A stretch of 64,000 nucleotides of DNA, taken from the NCBI GenBank assembly GCA_963735025.1, contig CAVTJG010000011.1, positions 200,157 through 264,156 of the forward strand, in the 5' to 3' direction. Under the pieces are notes generated by a model. It saw only the letters and a program-made list of their open reading frames with translations, searched no databases and was not told where the DNA came from. Made by a program: the position numbers and the translations under genes. Source of the DNA: JAABRB01 sp963735025 (GTDB lineage Bacteria; Pseudomonadota; Gammaproteobacteria; Burkholderiales; SG8-39). Numbering within the stretch: position 1 is the first letter of the stretch; every line of letters starts with the position of its first letter. Shown here in pieces: positions 16,961 to 27,334 of the stretch.

Positions 16961-17782
16961 CTAGTCTCCGCGCAGCAATTCGTTGATGCCGGTTTTCGCG
17001 CGAGTCTTGGCGTCGACCCGTTTCACGATGACGGCGCAGTAAAGGCCGTATTTTCCGTCTGCCGAGGGCAGCGTTCCAGGAACTACTACCGATCCGCTCG
17101 GGACCCGCCCATAAGAGATCTCGCCGGAAGCCCGGTCGTAGATCCGCGTGCTGATCCCGATGAATACGCCCATCGAGATCACCGAATTCTCCTCCACGAC
17201 GACTCCCTCCACGACCTCGGATCGGGCGCCGATGAAGCAGTTGTCCTCGATGATGGTCGGATTGGCCTGGATCGGCTCGAGCACCCCGCCGATGCCCACG
17301 CCTCCCGAAAGATGGACGTTCCGGCCGATCTGCGCGCAGGATCCGACCGTCGCCCAGGTATCGACCATCGTGCCTTCGTCGACATAAGCGCCGATATTGA
17401 CGTAGGAGGGCATCAGCACGACGTTCTTGGCGATGTAGGCGCCGCGCCGCGCCATCGCCGGCGGGACGACCCGAAAACCACCGGAAGTGAAGTCTGCACC
17501 GGTATAGCCTGCAAACTTGGTGGGGACCTTGTCGAAGTAGCGCGTCATGGCCCCGTCCATCACGGTGTTGTCTTCGAGACGGAAGGAGAGCAGCACGGCT
17601 TTCTTGATCCACTGATGGGTATGCCAGGCGCCGTCGATCTTCTCTGCGACGCGGAGCTTGCCCTTGTCGAGGTGTGCGAGGACTTCGGATACGGCGTTCC
17701 GCAGCTTCGGATCCGCTGTGGACGAAGATACCTGCGCGCGTCCCTCCCAGGCTAGGTCGATGAGGCTTTCGATTTCCTGCAT
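16961..17782 (-). CDS. dapD: Tetrahydrodipicolinate N-succinyltransferase DapD
   Basis: DapD transfers succinyl from succinyl-CoA to tetrahydrodipicolinate in the succinylase branch of lysine/DAP synthesis. The 273 residues have an N-terminal helical domain and a left-handed beta-helix of hexapeptide repeats (~105-230), including MPSYVNIGAYVDEGTMVDTWATVGSCAQIG and GGVGIGGVLEP. The length is normal. It lies 15 bp downstream of dapC on the same strand. Confidence 0.97.
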   Translation of the reverse strand: MQEIESLIDLAWEGRAQVSSSTADPKLRNAVSEVLAHLDKGKLRVAEKIDGAWHTHQWIKKAVLLSFRLEDNTVMDGAMTRYFDKVPTKFAGYTGADFTSGGFRVVPPAMARRGAYIAKNVVLMPSYVNIGAYVDEGTMVDTWATVGSCAQIGRNVHLSGGVGIGGVLEPIQANPTIIEDNCFIGARSEVVEGVVVEENSVISMGVFIGISTRIYDRASGEISYGRVPSGSVVVPGTLPSADGKYGLYCAVIVKRVDAKTRAKTGINELLRGD

Positions 17783-17797
17783 GTCTCGAGTCGGCGG

Positions 17798-18991
17798 CTA
17801 GAGGTTCTTGGTAAAGCGGCGGATCCGGTCGATGCCCTCGATGCACTCTTCGTAGCGGGCAACAAGCGCGACGCGAACGTGATTCCGGCCAGGGTTGGTG
17901 CCATGCGCCTCGCGGGCCAGAAAGCTTCCTGGCAGCACGGTCACATTATAGTCACGGTAGAGCCCCTGGGCGAACTTGGTGTCGGATATCGGCGTGCGGA
18001 TCCAGAAATAGAATCCCCCGTCAGGCAGCGCGGTTTCAAGCGGTGCCGCTAGCATCGGCAGGGCAGCCATGAACTTGGCGCGATAGAGCACGCGATTCTC
18101 GACAACGTGCGCTTCGTCGCACCACGCCGCCTCGCTCGCTGCTTGCACGGCGGGATTCATGGCGCTGCCGTGATAGGTTCGATAGAGCAGGAAGTTCTTC
18201 AGGATCGCGGCATCTCCGGCGGCAAAACCGGAGCGCAGCCCGGGCGCATTGGAGCGCTTCGACAGGCTGGACAGGACGACAAGGCGCGGAAAACCATCGC
18301 GGCCGAGGCGGCGAGCGGCCTCCAGCGCGCCAAGCGGAGGAGCCTGCTCGTCCAGGAAGCATTCTGAGTAGCACTCGTCCGCCACGACGACGAATCCCCA
18401 GCGATCGGACAGCTCGAACACGCGTTGCCATTCGTCGAGCGGCATGACGCGTCCGGTCGGATTGCCGGGTGAGCAGGCATAGAAGAGCTGCACTTTGCAC
18501 CAAACCGATTCAGGAATTGCGTCGAGATCCAGAGCGAAGTCGTTCTCCCGCTGCTGGTTGACGAAGTAGGGCATCGCACCGGCGAGGTACGCGGCGCCTT
18601 CGTAGATCTGGTAGAACGGATTCGGACAGATCACGACGGCATCGCCGCCGGTGGGGTCCACGACCGTCTGGGCAATGGCGAACAGTGCCTCGCGCGAGCC
18701 GTTGACCGGGAGGACCTGGGTATCCGGATTGACGGACTCCAGCTGGTACCGGCGTTCCAGCCAAGCTGAGATCGCCCTACGCAGTCCTGGCAGGCCCGCA
18801 GTTGCCGGATAGCTCGCGAGTCCGGCGAGGTGGTCCGTCAAGACGCGCTTGATGAATTCCGGCGTCGGGTGCTTCGGCTCGCCGATCGACAGGCTGATGG
18901 GACTCCACTTGGCATCGGGAGACGTCTGCGCAAACAGCTCGCGCAGCTTCTCGAACGGGTAGGGTTGCAGCTTTGCGAGATTCGGGTTCAT
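17798..18991 (-). CDS. dapC: Succinyldiaminopimelate transaminase DapC
   Basis: DapC is a PLP-dependent class I/II aminotransferase that makes N-succinyl-LL-DAP. In 397 aa it shows SPGNPTG (174-180), the cofactor-contacting DECYSE (~205-210) and the PLP lysine in SSLSKRSNAPGLRSGF (Lys245). The N-terminal MNPNLAKLQPYPFEKLRELF matches the DapC form found beside dapD in beta- and gammaproteobacteria. It is the first gene of a dapC-dapD pair. Confidence 0.95.
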   Translation of the reverse strand: MNPNLAKLQPYPFEKLRELFAQTSPDAKWSPISLSIGEPKHPTPEFIKRVLTDHLAGLASYPATAGLPGLRRAISAWLERRYQLESVNPDTQVLPVNGSREALFAIAQTVVDPTGGDAVVICPNPFYQIYEGAAYLAGAMPYFVNQQRENDFALDLDAIPESVWCKVQLFYACSPGNPTGRVMPLDEWQRVFELSDRWGFVVVADECYSECFLDEQAPPLGALEAARRLGRDGFPRLVVLSSLSKRSNAPGLRSGFAAGDAAILKNFLLYRTYHGSAMNPAVQAASEAAWCDEAHVVENRVLYRAKFMAALPMLAAPLETALPDGGFYFWIRTPISDTKFAQGLYRDYNVTVLPGSFLAREAHGTNPGRNHVRVALVARYEECIEGIDRIRRFTKNL

Positions 18992-19037
18992 GCAGAGCCT
19001 GGCCGTCGGCCTCGCGCAGGACGCTCGTCGCGCATTC

Positions 19038-19454
19038 TTATCGTACGGTCCCGGCGGACTCGAAGCGAATCGGCTCGATCTGTATCGCCGGCTTCCAGCG
19101 CGCCTTGCGATGCTCCGCCACGATCGTCGTATAGATGCCGCCGCGCACGAGGAACCGGGCGGTCAGGCGGGCAAAGCGCGGCGCGATCGCCCGCACCAGA
19201 TCGTCGAGAATCCGGTTCGTTACTGCTTCATGGAAGGCGCCTTCGTTGCGAAAGGACCAGATATAGAGCTTGAGGCTCTTGAGCTCGACGCACCGGCGAT
19301 GCGCGACGTAATCGAGATGAAGCGTCGCGAAGTCCGGCTGTCCGGTCATCGGACACAGGCACGTGAACTCCGGAATGTCCATGTGGATCAGGTAGTCCCG
19401 CGTCGGCGCCGGGTTCGGAAAGGTCGCCAGCGCTTTGCTCGGTTTGTCAGGCAT
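19038..19454 (-). CDS. queF: NADPH-dependent 7-cyano-7-deazaguanine reductase QueF (short type)
   Basis: QueF reduces preQ0 to preQ1 in queuosine synthesis. The 138-aa length indicates the short, unimodular type. Visible residues are the catalytic Cys34 in CLCPMTGQPDF, the nearby Asp41, and ELKSLKLY (57-64), which binds NADPH/substrate. FRNEGAFHE follows as in the family. It is divergent from smc, and no other queuosine gene is nearby. The 143-bp gap to smc contains an AT-rich patch (TTATTATAT) that may serve as a -10 region. Confidence 0.94.
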   Translation of the reverse strand: MPDKPSKALATFPNPAPTRDYLIHMDIPEFTCLCPMTGQPDFATLHLDYVAHRRCVELKSLKLYIWSFRNEGAFHEAVTNRILDDLVRAIAPRFARLTARFLVRGGIYTTIVAEHRKARWKPAIQIEPIRFESAGTVR

Positions 19455-19597
19455 CGTGGGGGGACGCGGAAGGGGAGGCGAAAGGAGTGTGGGGGTCGGG
19501 GAAGCGAAGGCGTGATGTTATTATATCGGCCGTGATTTACACGCCAGTTTTGCGATAGTCGCACGACTCCCTCCAGCAGACCTCCCGGCCTACCACT

Positions 19598-22500
19598 TTG
19601 CGCCTCACTCAGATCAAGCTAGCAGGGTTCAAGTCATTCGTTGACCCGACAAATATCGATTTGCCCGGCAAGCTCGTGGGGGTCGTCGGCCCGAACGGAT
19701 GCGGGAAATCCAACATCATTGACGCGATCCGCTGGGTCCTGGGCGAGAGCAAGGCCTCCGCCTTGCGCGGCGAGTCGATGCAGGACGTGATTTTCAACGG
19801 GACCGCGCTGCGCAACCCCGTCGCGCGCGCCAGCGTCGAGCTTGTTTTCGACAACTCGATGGGCAAGGCAGCCGGCCAGTGGTCGCAATACGCCGAGATC
19901 TCGATCAGGCGCGTCCTGCAGCGCGATGGCGAATCGTCCTATTTCATCAACAACACGCACGTGCGCCGGCGCGACGTCCAGGACATCTTCCTCGGCACGG
20001 GCGTGGGGCCGCGCGCATACGCGATCATCGAGCAGGGAATGATCTCGCGTGTCATCGAGGCGAAACCCGAGGAGTTGCGGGTCTTTCTCGAGGAAGCAGC
20101 CGGCGTCTCCAAGTACAAGGAACGGCGCCGCGAGACCGAGCATCGGCTCGAAGATACCCGCGAGAACCTCGCGCGGGTCGACGATATCCGACGTGAGCTC
20201 GAGACCCAGATCGAGAAGCTCACGCACCAGGCGGAAATCGCCACCCAGTACAAGGCCCTGCACGCGGAAGCCCAGCTCAAGCAACAGTTGCTCTGGCTCC
20301 TTCGCAAGCAGGAAGCCGGCAACGACGCTGCACGGCAGCGCCGCGAGATCGAAAAGGCCACGAACGAACTGGAAGCAGAGTCGGCGCGCCTGCGCGAGAT
20401 CGAGAAGCGGGTCGAAGCGCTGCGTGCCGAACACTATTCGGCTGCGGACACCGTCAATGCCGCGCAGGGTGAGTTCTACACTGTCAACACCGAGGTGTCG
20501 CGGCTCGAGACGGAGATCAGGTTCGTCGGCGAGACGCGTCAGCGGCTCGAAGCCCAGATCGGTCAAATCGCCTTGCGGCTGGAACAGTGGGAACGCCAGC
20601 GCGGCGAGCTCGACGGGGCCCAGAGCATGTGGAATGCACGACGTGCGGAAGCCCAGGAGCGCGTCGGCGAAGCCGAGCAACAGGTCGCCCACGAGCGCGC
20701 GAACGTGCCCGCGGCCGAGGAGCGCTACCGGAGCGCGCAGGCCCGCCTCGGCGAGGCGCGGGGCGAGATCGGACGAGCCGAGCAGGCGCTTCAGGTGGAG
20801 CAGAACACGCTCGCGCACGTCGGCCGAGTGCTGGTTCAGCTCGAGCAGCGCGCGGAGCGCCTGCAGACGGAACTCGGCCAGCTCGTCGAACCGGACGCGG
20901 CCCGAGTGGTCGAGATCCAATCGCTCGCAGAGGCAGCCGTACGCGACCTTGCTGTGCTGAGTGCAGATATCGAGGAGACCGAGGCGGCATTGCCCGAGCT
21001 CGAAGCGGGACAGCGCACCGCGCTCGACCGGCTGCAGCAGCTCGAGCGTGAAAAGAGCGCGCTCGAGGGGCGGCTTTCGACGCTCAGGCGGATCCAGGAG
21101 CGGGTCGACGAGGACGCCGAGATTCAGGACTGGCTCGTGCGCCATGCGCTCACTGCACTACCTCGGCTATGGCAGAAAGTGACCGTCGACCCCGGCTGGG
21201 AGACTGCCGTCGAGTCGGTCTTGCGAGAGCGCTTGCATTCCCTGGAGCTTGCCGATCCCGAAGCGATCCAGGCACTCCTCGACGATCCGCCTGCGGCGAA
21301 GCTTGCCGTGTTTTCCCGGGGTGAGACAACGACTGCATCGAGTGAAACGGGATTGCCGCCACTTGCGGGCAAAGTTCGCTGCAGCGATCCCGCGATCAGG
21401 GGCCTCGTGGAGGACTGGCTGGACGGTTTCTACGCCGTCGACGGAATTCCGCGGTTGATGGATCGGCTCGCGCTTCCCCCTGGGGCGGTACTGGTGAATC
21501 GCGAGGGCCACCAGTTCGGACGGTATTCGGTCGGCTTCCATGGCCCGGATTCCGGTGACGCCGGATTATTGGTGCGGCAGCGGGAGATCGAAGCGCTGAC
21601 CGCGGAGCTCGCCGGTTACGCGCCGCGTGTGGCCGCAGCGCAGGCTGAATTGGCACGCACGGAATCCGGGCTCGCCGACCAACGCGCTCGACTGACGACT
21701 CTTCGCAGCGGGGAGGCGGACCTCACGCAACGCCACCACGACCAGGAACTCGAGCATTTGCGGCTGGCGGAAGGCGCAGCACGGGTCAGGGAGCGGCGTG
21801 ACCAGATCCGGCGCGAGCTTGCCGAATTGCAAGAGCAGAGCGCGGCCGAGCGATCGAACCAGGAGAGCTCCGAGGCCAACGTACTCCGGCACCAAGGCGA
21901 GATCGACCGCGTCTATGCCGCATTCGAGTCGGTCCAGGCGGATCACGACGACGCCCAGCGGCAACTCGACGCGCAGCGTGAAACCGTTCAGTCGGTCGAG
22001 CGGGCGGCCCAGGAAGCACTATTTCTCGCGCGCGAATCAGATAGTAAAATCAATGAGATAAACCGCTCTGTTGAGAATCTACTTGAGCAAATGACCGGGG
22101 CTCAGGGACAGCGCACGACCGCGCAGGAAGAACTCGGGTCGCTCGAGGACGGCGCACTACGGGTCAGCCTGAACGACATGCTTGCCCGGCGGGTCGAGCG
22201 GGAGCGTGCACTGGCGGAAGCGCGCAATCTTCAGGAGGATCTCGGCGCGCAGTTGCGCGCCGTCGACGAGGAACGTCTGGCATGCGAGCAACGGTTGCCG
22301 CCGCTGCGAGACCGCATGGGCGATCTGCGCCTGAAGGAACAGGCCGCCAGCATGAATCACGACCAATACGCCGCTCAACTGGCCGAAGCCGGAGCCGACG
22401 AAGCGGCCCTGGCCGAGCGTCTGGAGCGGGGGATGCGGCCAAATGCGTTGCAAGGCGAGATCGGACGCCTGCACCAGGCAATGGAGGAACTCGGCGCGAT

Positions 22501-23113
22501 CAATATGGCTGCGCTCGAAGAGCTTGCGTCATCGCAGGAGCGCAAGGAATTCCTGGACGCCCAGGCAACCGACCTCTCCGAGGCCCTTGCAACACTCGAG
22601 AATGCAATCCGACGCATCGATCGCGAGACGCGCGAGATGCTGCGCAAGACGTTCGAAGATGCCAACCGCCAGTTCGGCCAGCTTTTCCCCGCGTTGTTCG
22701 GCGGCGGCGAAGCGCAGCTGGTCATGACCGGCGACGAAATTCTGGACTGCGGCGTCGAAGTCCGAGCACAGCCGCCCGGCAAGCGCAATTCCACCATACA
22801 CTTGCTGTCCGGCGGCGAAAAAGCGCTCACGGCAATCGCGCTGGTATTTTCACTGTTCCAGCTCAATCCGGCGCCTTTTTGCCTTCTGGACGAGGTGGAC
22901 GCACCGCTCGACGACACCAACACCGAGCGCTTTTGCGGTCTCGTCAAGCGGATGTCGGAGCAGACTCAGTTCGCATTCATCAGTCACAACAAGATCACGA
23001 TGGAAATCGCCGAGCAGCTCATCGGTGTGACCATGCAGGAATCGGGCGTATCGCGCGTCGTCACGGTGGACATCGAAGAAGCGCTGCGGATGAAGGAGGC
23101 TGTCGCGGCATGA
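19598..23113 (+). CDS. smc: Chromosome segregation ATPase SMC
   Basis: SMC organises and compacts the chromosome with ScpA and ScpB. The 1171-aa protein has N-terminal Walker A GPNGCGKS (31-38), two long coiled coils rich in Glu/Arg/Gln (~170-500 and ~660-1000), a hinge (~500-650), and the C-terminal signature LLSGGEKALTAIAL (~1070) with Walker B FCLLDEVDAPLDD (~1092). The TTG start is supported because translation from it gives the universal MRLTQIKLAGFKSF. It leads the smc-zipA-ligA cluster. Confidence 0.97.
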   Translation: MRLTQIKLAGFKSFVDPTNIDLPGKLVGVVGPNGCGKSNIIDAIRWVLGESKASALRGESMQDVIFNGTALRNPVARASVELVFDNSMGKAAGQWSQYAEISIRRVLQRDGESSYFINNTHVRRRDVQDIFLGTGVGPRAYAIIEQGMISRVIEAKPEELRVFLEEAAGVSKYKERRRETEHRLEDTRENLARVDDIRRELETQIEKLTHQAEIATQYKALHAEAQLKQQLLWLLRKQEAGNDAARQRREIEKATNELEAESARLREIEKRVEALRAEHYSAADTVNAAQGEFYTVNTEVSRLETEIRFVGETRQRLEAQIGQIALRLEQWERQRGELDGAQSMWNARRAEAQERVGEAEQQVAHERANVPAAEERYRSAQARLGEARGEIGRAEQALQVEQNTLAHVGRVLVQLEQRAERLQTELGQLVEPDAARVVEIQSLAEAAVRDLAVLSADIEETEAALPELEAGQRTALDRLQQLEREKSALEGRLSTLRRIQERVDEDAEIQDWLVRHALTALPRLWQKVTVDPGWETAVESVLRERLHSLELADPEAIQALLDDPPAAKLAVFSRGETTTASSETGLPPLAGKVRCSDPAIRGLVEDWLDGFYAVDGIPRLMDRLALPPGAVLVNREGHQFGRYSVGFHGPDSGDAGLLVRQREIEALTAELAGYAPRVAAAQAELARTESGLADQRARLTTLRSGEADLTQRHHDQELEHLRLAEGAARVRERRDQIRRELAELQEQSAAERSNQESSEANVLRHQGEIDRVYAAFESVQADHDDAQRQLDAQRETVQSVERAAQEALFLARESDSKINEINRSVENLLEQMTGAQGQRTTAQEELGSLEDGALRVSLNDMLARRVERERALAEARNLQEDLGAQLRAVDEERLACEQRLPPLRDRMGDLRLKEQAASMNHDQYAAQLAEAGADEAALAERLERGMRPNALQGEIGRLHQAMEELGAINMAALEELASSQERKEFLDAQATDLSEALATLENAIRRIDRETREMLRKTFEDANRQFGQLFPALFGGGEAQLVMTGDEILDCGVEVRAQPPGKRNSTIHLLSGGEKALTAIALVFSLFQLNPAPFCLLDEVDAPLDDTNTERFCGLVKRMSEQTQFAFISHNKITMEIAEQLIGVTMQESGVSRVVTVDIEEALRMKEAVAA

Positions 23114-23150
23114 TCTCGCCAACGGGGCGCGCGGGGCCGGGGGCAGGGGA

Positions 23151-24344
23151 ATGAGCGATCTGCAACTCGGTCTGCTCGTGATCGGTGTCCTGGTCGTCGT
23201 CGGGGTGATCGCATACAACAAGTGGCAGGAGATGCGCGTGCGGCGCAAGGCCCAGGCAGAGTTTGGGTCACGCCACGACGATGTGCTCCTGGAGGGCGGT
23301 GAGCGGGCTGGACCGCTGCCGGACAACCAGCCTCCACGTTCACTGCCAAGCGCCTCCAGCCTCGAGCGCGACACCGATCAAGCGTTCGTTGACCATGGTC
23401 GGGTCGAACATACCCTTGGCGACTCTATCGTGGTCGACGAGATCCCCGTGGATTCGGTGCCGGGTGCTGGAGGTGCACCGCTCGTAACGCCGCAGCAGAC
23501 GGCACCATCCGGGGCGGCTGGGGCGCGGGTCCTGGAAGACGTCGTTGACTACATCGCCACGCTAGAATGCCCCTCATCCACCGCGGGAGAGGAGATTCTC
23601 GCGCAGGCCTCCGCATTGCCACACGACGGGCAGCGCCGGCCGATCTACTGGGAAGCGTTCGACTCGGCGCAGGGCGATTGGGAACTCGTCAGCCGCCACA
23701 AGCACTACCGGCGCGTCCGTGCAGGCGTCCAGCTTGCAAGCCGTGCCGGCCCGGCGGCCGCTGCGGACCTCGACGCCTTCTCCGCAGGCGTGGAGAAAGT
23801 TGCGCGCGCGCTGGGCGCAGAACTCGGGCTGCCCGACGCGGCAGAGGCCGCGCGCCGCGCGAGCGATCTAGACCGGTTTTGCTCGGACGTCGATGTGCAG
23901 GTGGGCCTCAACGTGGTGGCCACTGAAGGCGAGACCTTCCCCGGCACGAAGATCCGGGCACTGGCGGAGAGCGCCGGGATGCAGTACGGAAAGGACGGTC
24001 GATTCCACCGTGTCACCGAAGGTGGAGCGGAGCTGTTCGGCCTAGCTAATCTCGAGCCGATGCCGTTCCACGCGGAAACCATGCGAACACTCGCCACCCA
24101 GGGCGTGACGATTCTGCTCGATGTTCCGCGCGCGCCGCCCGCCGCCACAACCTTTCGCGCGTACGTCGAATTCGCCCGCCAGGCCGAACATTCGCTCGGC
24201 GGTGCACTCGTCGACGACAACCGCAAGTCGATCAATCAGGCAGCCCTGGATTCGATCGCCATGCAGCTCGAGGCGATTCACAAGACCATGTCCGCACGCG
24301 GAATCACACCCGGCGGCCCCCTCGCGCTGCGCCTGTTCTCCTGA
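23151..24344 (+). CDS. zipA: Cell division protein ZipA (ZipA/FtsZ-binding domain)
   Basis: ZipA anchors FtsZ to the membrane during division. The 397-aa protein has an N-terminal membrane segment (LQLGLLVIGVLVVVGVIAYNKW, ~4-25), a variable charged linker (~30-150) and a C-terminal FtsZ-binding domain (~225-390) with PGTKIRALAESAGMQY, PMPFHAETM and GVTILLDVPR. Sequence identity to E. coli ZipA is low, so the assignment also leans on its place between smc and ligA. Its TGA directly abuts the ligA ATG. Confidence 0.85.
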   Translation: MSDLQLGLLVIGVLVVVGVIAYNKWQEMRVRRKAQAEFGSRHDDVLLEGGERAGPLPDNQPPRSLPSASSLERDTDQAFVDHGRVEHTLGDSIVVDEIPVDSVPGAGGAPLVTPQQTAPSGAAGARVLEDVVDYIATLECPSSTAGEEILAQASALPHDGQRRPIYWEAFDSAQGDWELVSRHKHYRRVRAGVQLASRAGPAAAADLDAFSAGVEKVARALGAELGLPDAAEAARRASDLDRFCSDVDVQVGLNVVATEGETFPGTKIRALAESAGMQYGKDGRFHRVTEGGAELFGLANLEPMPFHAETMRTLATQGVTILLDVPRAPPAATTFRAYVEFARQAEHSLGGALVDDNRKSINQAALDSIAMQLEAIHKTMSARGITPGGPLALRLFS

Positions 24345-26357
24345 ATGAATGCGCCGGGCGATGCGAGCGCGCGCATCGAGCGCCTCCGCCGCGAAATCGA
24401 GGAGCACAATCACAGCTACTATGCCCTCGACCGCCCAACGATCAGCGATGCGGAATACGATCGGATGTTCCGCGAGCTCCAGGCGCTCGAGCAGGCGCAC
24501 CCGGAGCTCGCCAGCGCGGATTCGCCGACGCAACGGGTCGGCGGCGCACCGCTTCCGGAATTCGCGAGCGTCACGCACGAAGTGCCGATGCTCTCGCTCA
24601 ACAATGCCTTCAGCGAGACCGAGGCGGAGGCATTCGACCGGCGTGCGCGGGAGGGGCTCGCACGCGACGAGGTCGAATACAACTGCGAGCCGAAATTCGA
24701 CGGTCTTGCAATCAGCCTGACCTACGCCGAGGGCCGTTTCGTCCGCGGCGCAACGCGGGGCGACGGATACACGGGGGAGGATGTCACGCCCAACCTGCGC
24801 ACGGTGCGAGGCATTCCGCTGCGCCTCCGCGCGCAGCGTCCGCCGGCGCTGATCGACGTGCGTGGCGAGATCATCATGTATCACGACGACTTCGACCGGC
24901 TCAACGCGCGTCAGCGCGCGCGCGGCGAGAAGGAGTTCGTGAATCCGCGGAACGCCGCGGCGGGCAGCCTGCGCCAGCTCGACCCCCGTGTCACCGCAGA
25001 ACGTCCGCTCAGGCTGTTCGCCTACGGGGTCGGCGAGTTTCGCGGCGCCGCGCTGCCGCCTACCCAGAAGGATCTGCTCGATCTGCTCGCCGAGCTCGGC
25101 TTGCCGGTTTGCGGCGAGCGGGAAGTGACGTCGGGTGTGGCTGGGCTTCTTGCATACTATCGGAGCCTCCTCGAGAAGCGTGCGGCACTTCCCTACGACG
25201 TCGACGGCGTGGTTTACAAAGTGAATCGGCTCGCGGACCAGCAGCTACTGGGTTTCGTCTCGCGCGCGCCGCGCTTCGCGATTGCACACAAGTTTCCGGC
25301 CGAGGAGGCAGAGACAGAAGTCGTCGCAATCGAAGTGCAGGTCGGCCGGACCGGCGCGATCACACCGGTGGCCCGCCTCAAGCCGGTGTTCGTCGGTGGG
25401 GTAACGGTCACGAATGCGACCCTGCACAACGAAGACGAGGTCCACCGCAAGGACGTGCGCGTGGGTGACACGGTGGTCGTGCGGCGCGCGGGCGACGTGA
25501 TCCCGGAAGTCCTCAGAGTCGTTCCGGGTAGGCGCCAACCGCACGCGTCCGTGTACCACTTGCCACGCAAGTGCCCGGCTTGCGGTTCGGCGGTGATCCG
25601 ACTCCCCGACGAGGCAGTCGCGCGCTGCTCGGGCGGGCTCGTGTGTCCCGCGCAACGCAAGCAGGCGCTGTGGCACTTCGCCTCGCGGCGTGCGATGGAT
25701 ATCGATGGACTGGGGGAGAAGCTGATCGAACAGCTCGTCGACGCGGACATCGTTCATGGGCCTGCAGAGCTGTACGGGCTCGGACTCGAAGAACTCTCCG
25801 GCCTCGAGCGCATGGGGGAGAAATCCGCGCAAAATGTGCTCGCGGCAATCGAGAAGTCAAAGCGGACGACGTTGCGGCGTTTCATCTATGCGCTGGGCAT
25901 CCGCAACGTGGGCGAGGCGACTGCCAAGGATCTCGCGGCACACTTCGGTACCCTGGACGCACTCATGGCGGCAGACGAGGCGGCTCTGCAGGAGGTGGAG
26001 GATGTCGGCCCGATCGTGGCCGAATCGATCCGGCAGTTCTTTGCCGAGCCACACAACGTCCGGGCGGTCGAGGCGCTGCGACGCGCGGGTGTCGGCTGGT
26101 CGGAGGCCCCGCGGGTACGTCCCGGGCAAGGCCCGCTCGCCGGCAAGTCGTTCGTGCTGACCGGTACACTGTCCGGCATGACGCGCGAGGAGGCGACCGC
26201 GCAGGTCGAGGCACGCGGGGGTAAGGTGAGCGGCTCGGTCTCCGGAAAGACGGACTACGTCGTCGCCGGCACGGACCCCGGGTCGAAGCTCGCCAAAGCC
26301 GAACGGCTGGGCGTCACGATCCTGGACGAAGCGGCGTTGCGCAAGCTGCTCGGTTGA
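24345..26357 (+). CDS. ligA: NAD-dependent DNA ligase LigA
   Basis: LigA seals nicks in replication and repair using NAD+. The 670 residues include the NAD-binding Ia domain (HNHSYYALDRPTISDAEYD), the adenylation motif EPKFDG with Lys117, an OB fold, a Cys4 zinc finger (CPACG...CSGGLVCPAQ, ~407-432), helix-hairpin-helix repeats (~450-580) and a C-terminal BRCT domain (~595-670, GKSFVLTGTLSGMTREEA). The ATG abuts the zipA stop. Confidence 0.97.
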   Translation: MNAPGDASARIERLRREIEEHNHSYYALDRPTISDAEYDRMFRELQALEQAHPELASADSPTQRVGGAPLPEFASVTHEVPMLSLNNAFSETEAEAFDRRAREGLARDEVEYNCEPKFDGLAISLTYAEGRFVRGATRGDGYTGEDVTPNLRTVRGIPLRLRAQRPPALIDVRGEIIMYHDDFDRLNARQRARGEKEFVNPRNAAAGSLRQLDPRVTAERPLRLFAYGVGEFRGAALPPTQKDLLDLLAELGLPVCGEREVTSGVAGLLAYYRSLLEKRAALPYDVDGVVYKVNRLADQQLLGFVSRAPRFAIAHKFPAEEAETEVVAIEVQVGRTGAITPVARLKPVFVGGVTVTNATLHNEDEVHRKDVRVGDTVVVRRAGDVIPEVLRVVPGRRQPHASVYHLPRKCPACGSAVIRLPDEAVARCSGGLVCPAQRKQALWHFASRRAMDIDGLGEKLIEQLVDADIVHGPAELYGLGLEELSGLERMGEKSAQNVLAAIEKSKRTTLRRFIYALGIRNVGEATAKDLAAHFGTLDALMAADEAALQEVEDVGPIVAESIRQFFAEPHNVRAVEALRRAGVGWSEAPRVRPGQGPLAGKSFVLTGTLSGMTREEATAQVEARGGKVSGSVSGKTDYVVAGTDPGSKLAKAERLGVTILDEAALRKLLG

Positions 26358-26372
26358 GGGATGGAGACTCGG

Positions 26373-27254
26373 ATGAGGAAAATCACGAAGGCCGTTTTCC
26401 CGGTTGCCGGCTTCGGCAGCCGGTTTCTTCCCGCGACGAAGGCTAGCCCGAAAGAGATGATGCCGATCGTGGACAAGCCCTTGATCCAGTATGCGGTCGA
26501 GGAGGCGGTCGCGGCGGGCATGACCGACATGGTGTTCGTCACCGGCCGGCACAAACGCGCGATCGAGGATCATTTCGACAAGGCGTACGAAATCGAAAGC
26601 GAGCTCGCGAGCCGCGGGAAGCAGGCGTTGCTGGAGCTGGTTCGGGACATCATTCCGCGGCACGTGAACTGCATCTACATCCGCCAACCGGAGCAACTCG
26701 GGCTCGGACACGCCGTGCAATGCGCCCGCCCGGTGCTGAACGAGGAGCCATTCGCGGTGATCCTGGCCGATGACCTCATCGACGCGCAGACGCCCGTGAT
26801 GCGCCAGATGGTCGATGTCTTCGAACAGGAACAGGCTTCGGTCCTCGGCGTCCTGGAGGTGCCACGCGAGCAGACTGCCAGTTACGGCATTGTGGTGGCG
26901 GAGTCGCTGCGTCCGCGGCTGGAGCAGGTGCGGGGCATCGTCGAGAAGCCCGCTCCCGACGCCGCACCCTCCAATCTGGCTGTCATCGGCCGCTACGTGC
27001 TGACACCCGCGATATTCGAGCATCTCGCGCGGATCCGCCCCGGGGCGGGCGGGGAGATTCAGTTGACAGACGCGATCGCGAGTCTGCTCGCCGAAGAACG
27101 CGTGCTGGCCTACCGGTTCGAAGGAAGGCGTTACGACTGCGGATCGAAGTTGGGCTATCTCCAGGCGACGGTCGCATTGGGCGTCCGGCACGCCGAAGTC
27201 GGTGCGGACTTCACCGCCTACCTCAGGGATTTCACTGCACATCTGACCGGCTGA
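26373..27254 (+). CDS. galU: UTP-glucose-1-phosphate uridylyltransferase GalU
   Basis: GalU makes UDP-glucose from UTP and glucose-1-phosphate for cell-envelope sugars. Family features are KAVFPVAGFGSRFLPATKASPKEM (nucleotide binding), EQLGLGHAVQCA, VILADDL and GEIQLTDAI. The start at 26373 gives the canonical MRKITKAVFP and has GGAG ~7 bp upstream; an in-frame ATG at 26361 would add four residues. UDP-GlcNAc and other UDP-sugars are the donors used by SenB-like enzymes, but no direct link to the sen pair in this window is shown. Confidence 0.95.
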   Translation: MRKITKAVFPVAGFGSRFLPATKASPKEMMPIVDKPLIQYAVEEAVAAGMTDMVFVTGRHKRAIEDHFDKAYEIESELASRGKQALLELVRDIIPRHVNCIYIRQPEQLGLGHAVQCARPVLNEEPFAVILADDLIDAQTPVMRQMVDVFEQEQASVLGVLEVPREQTASYGIVVAESLRPRLEQVRGIVEKPAPDAAPSNLAVIGRYVLTPAIFEHLARIRPGAGGEIQLTDAIASLLAEERVLAYRFEGRRYDCGSKLGYLQATVALGVRHAEVGADFTAYLRDFTAHLTG

Positions 27255-27334
27255 GAGGCACTTCAGAACCGCGCGAGCAGCGGGCTATACTGGCGCTATT
27301 TCAGTAATTCCTGATATTCCTGCGGAGGATAAAC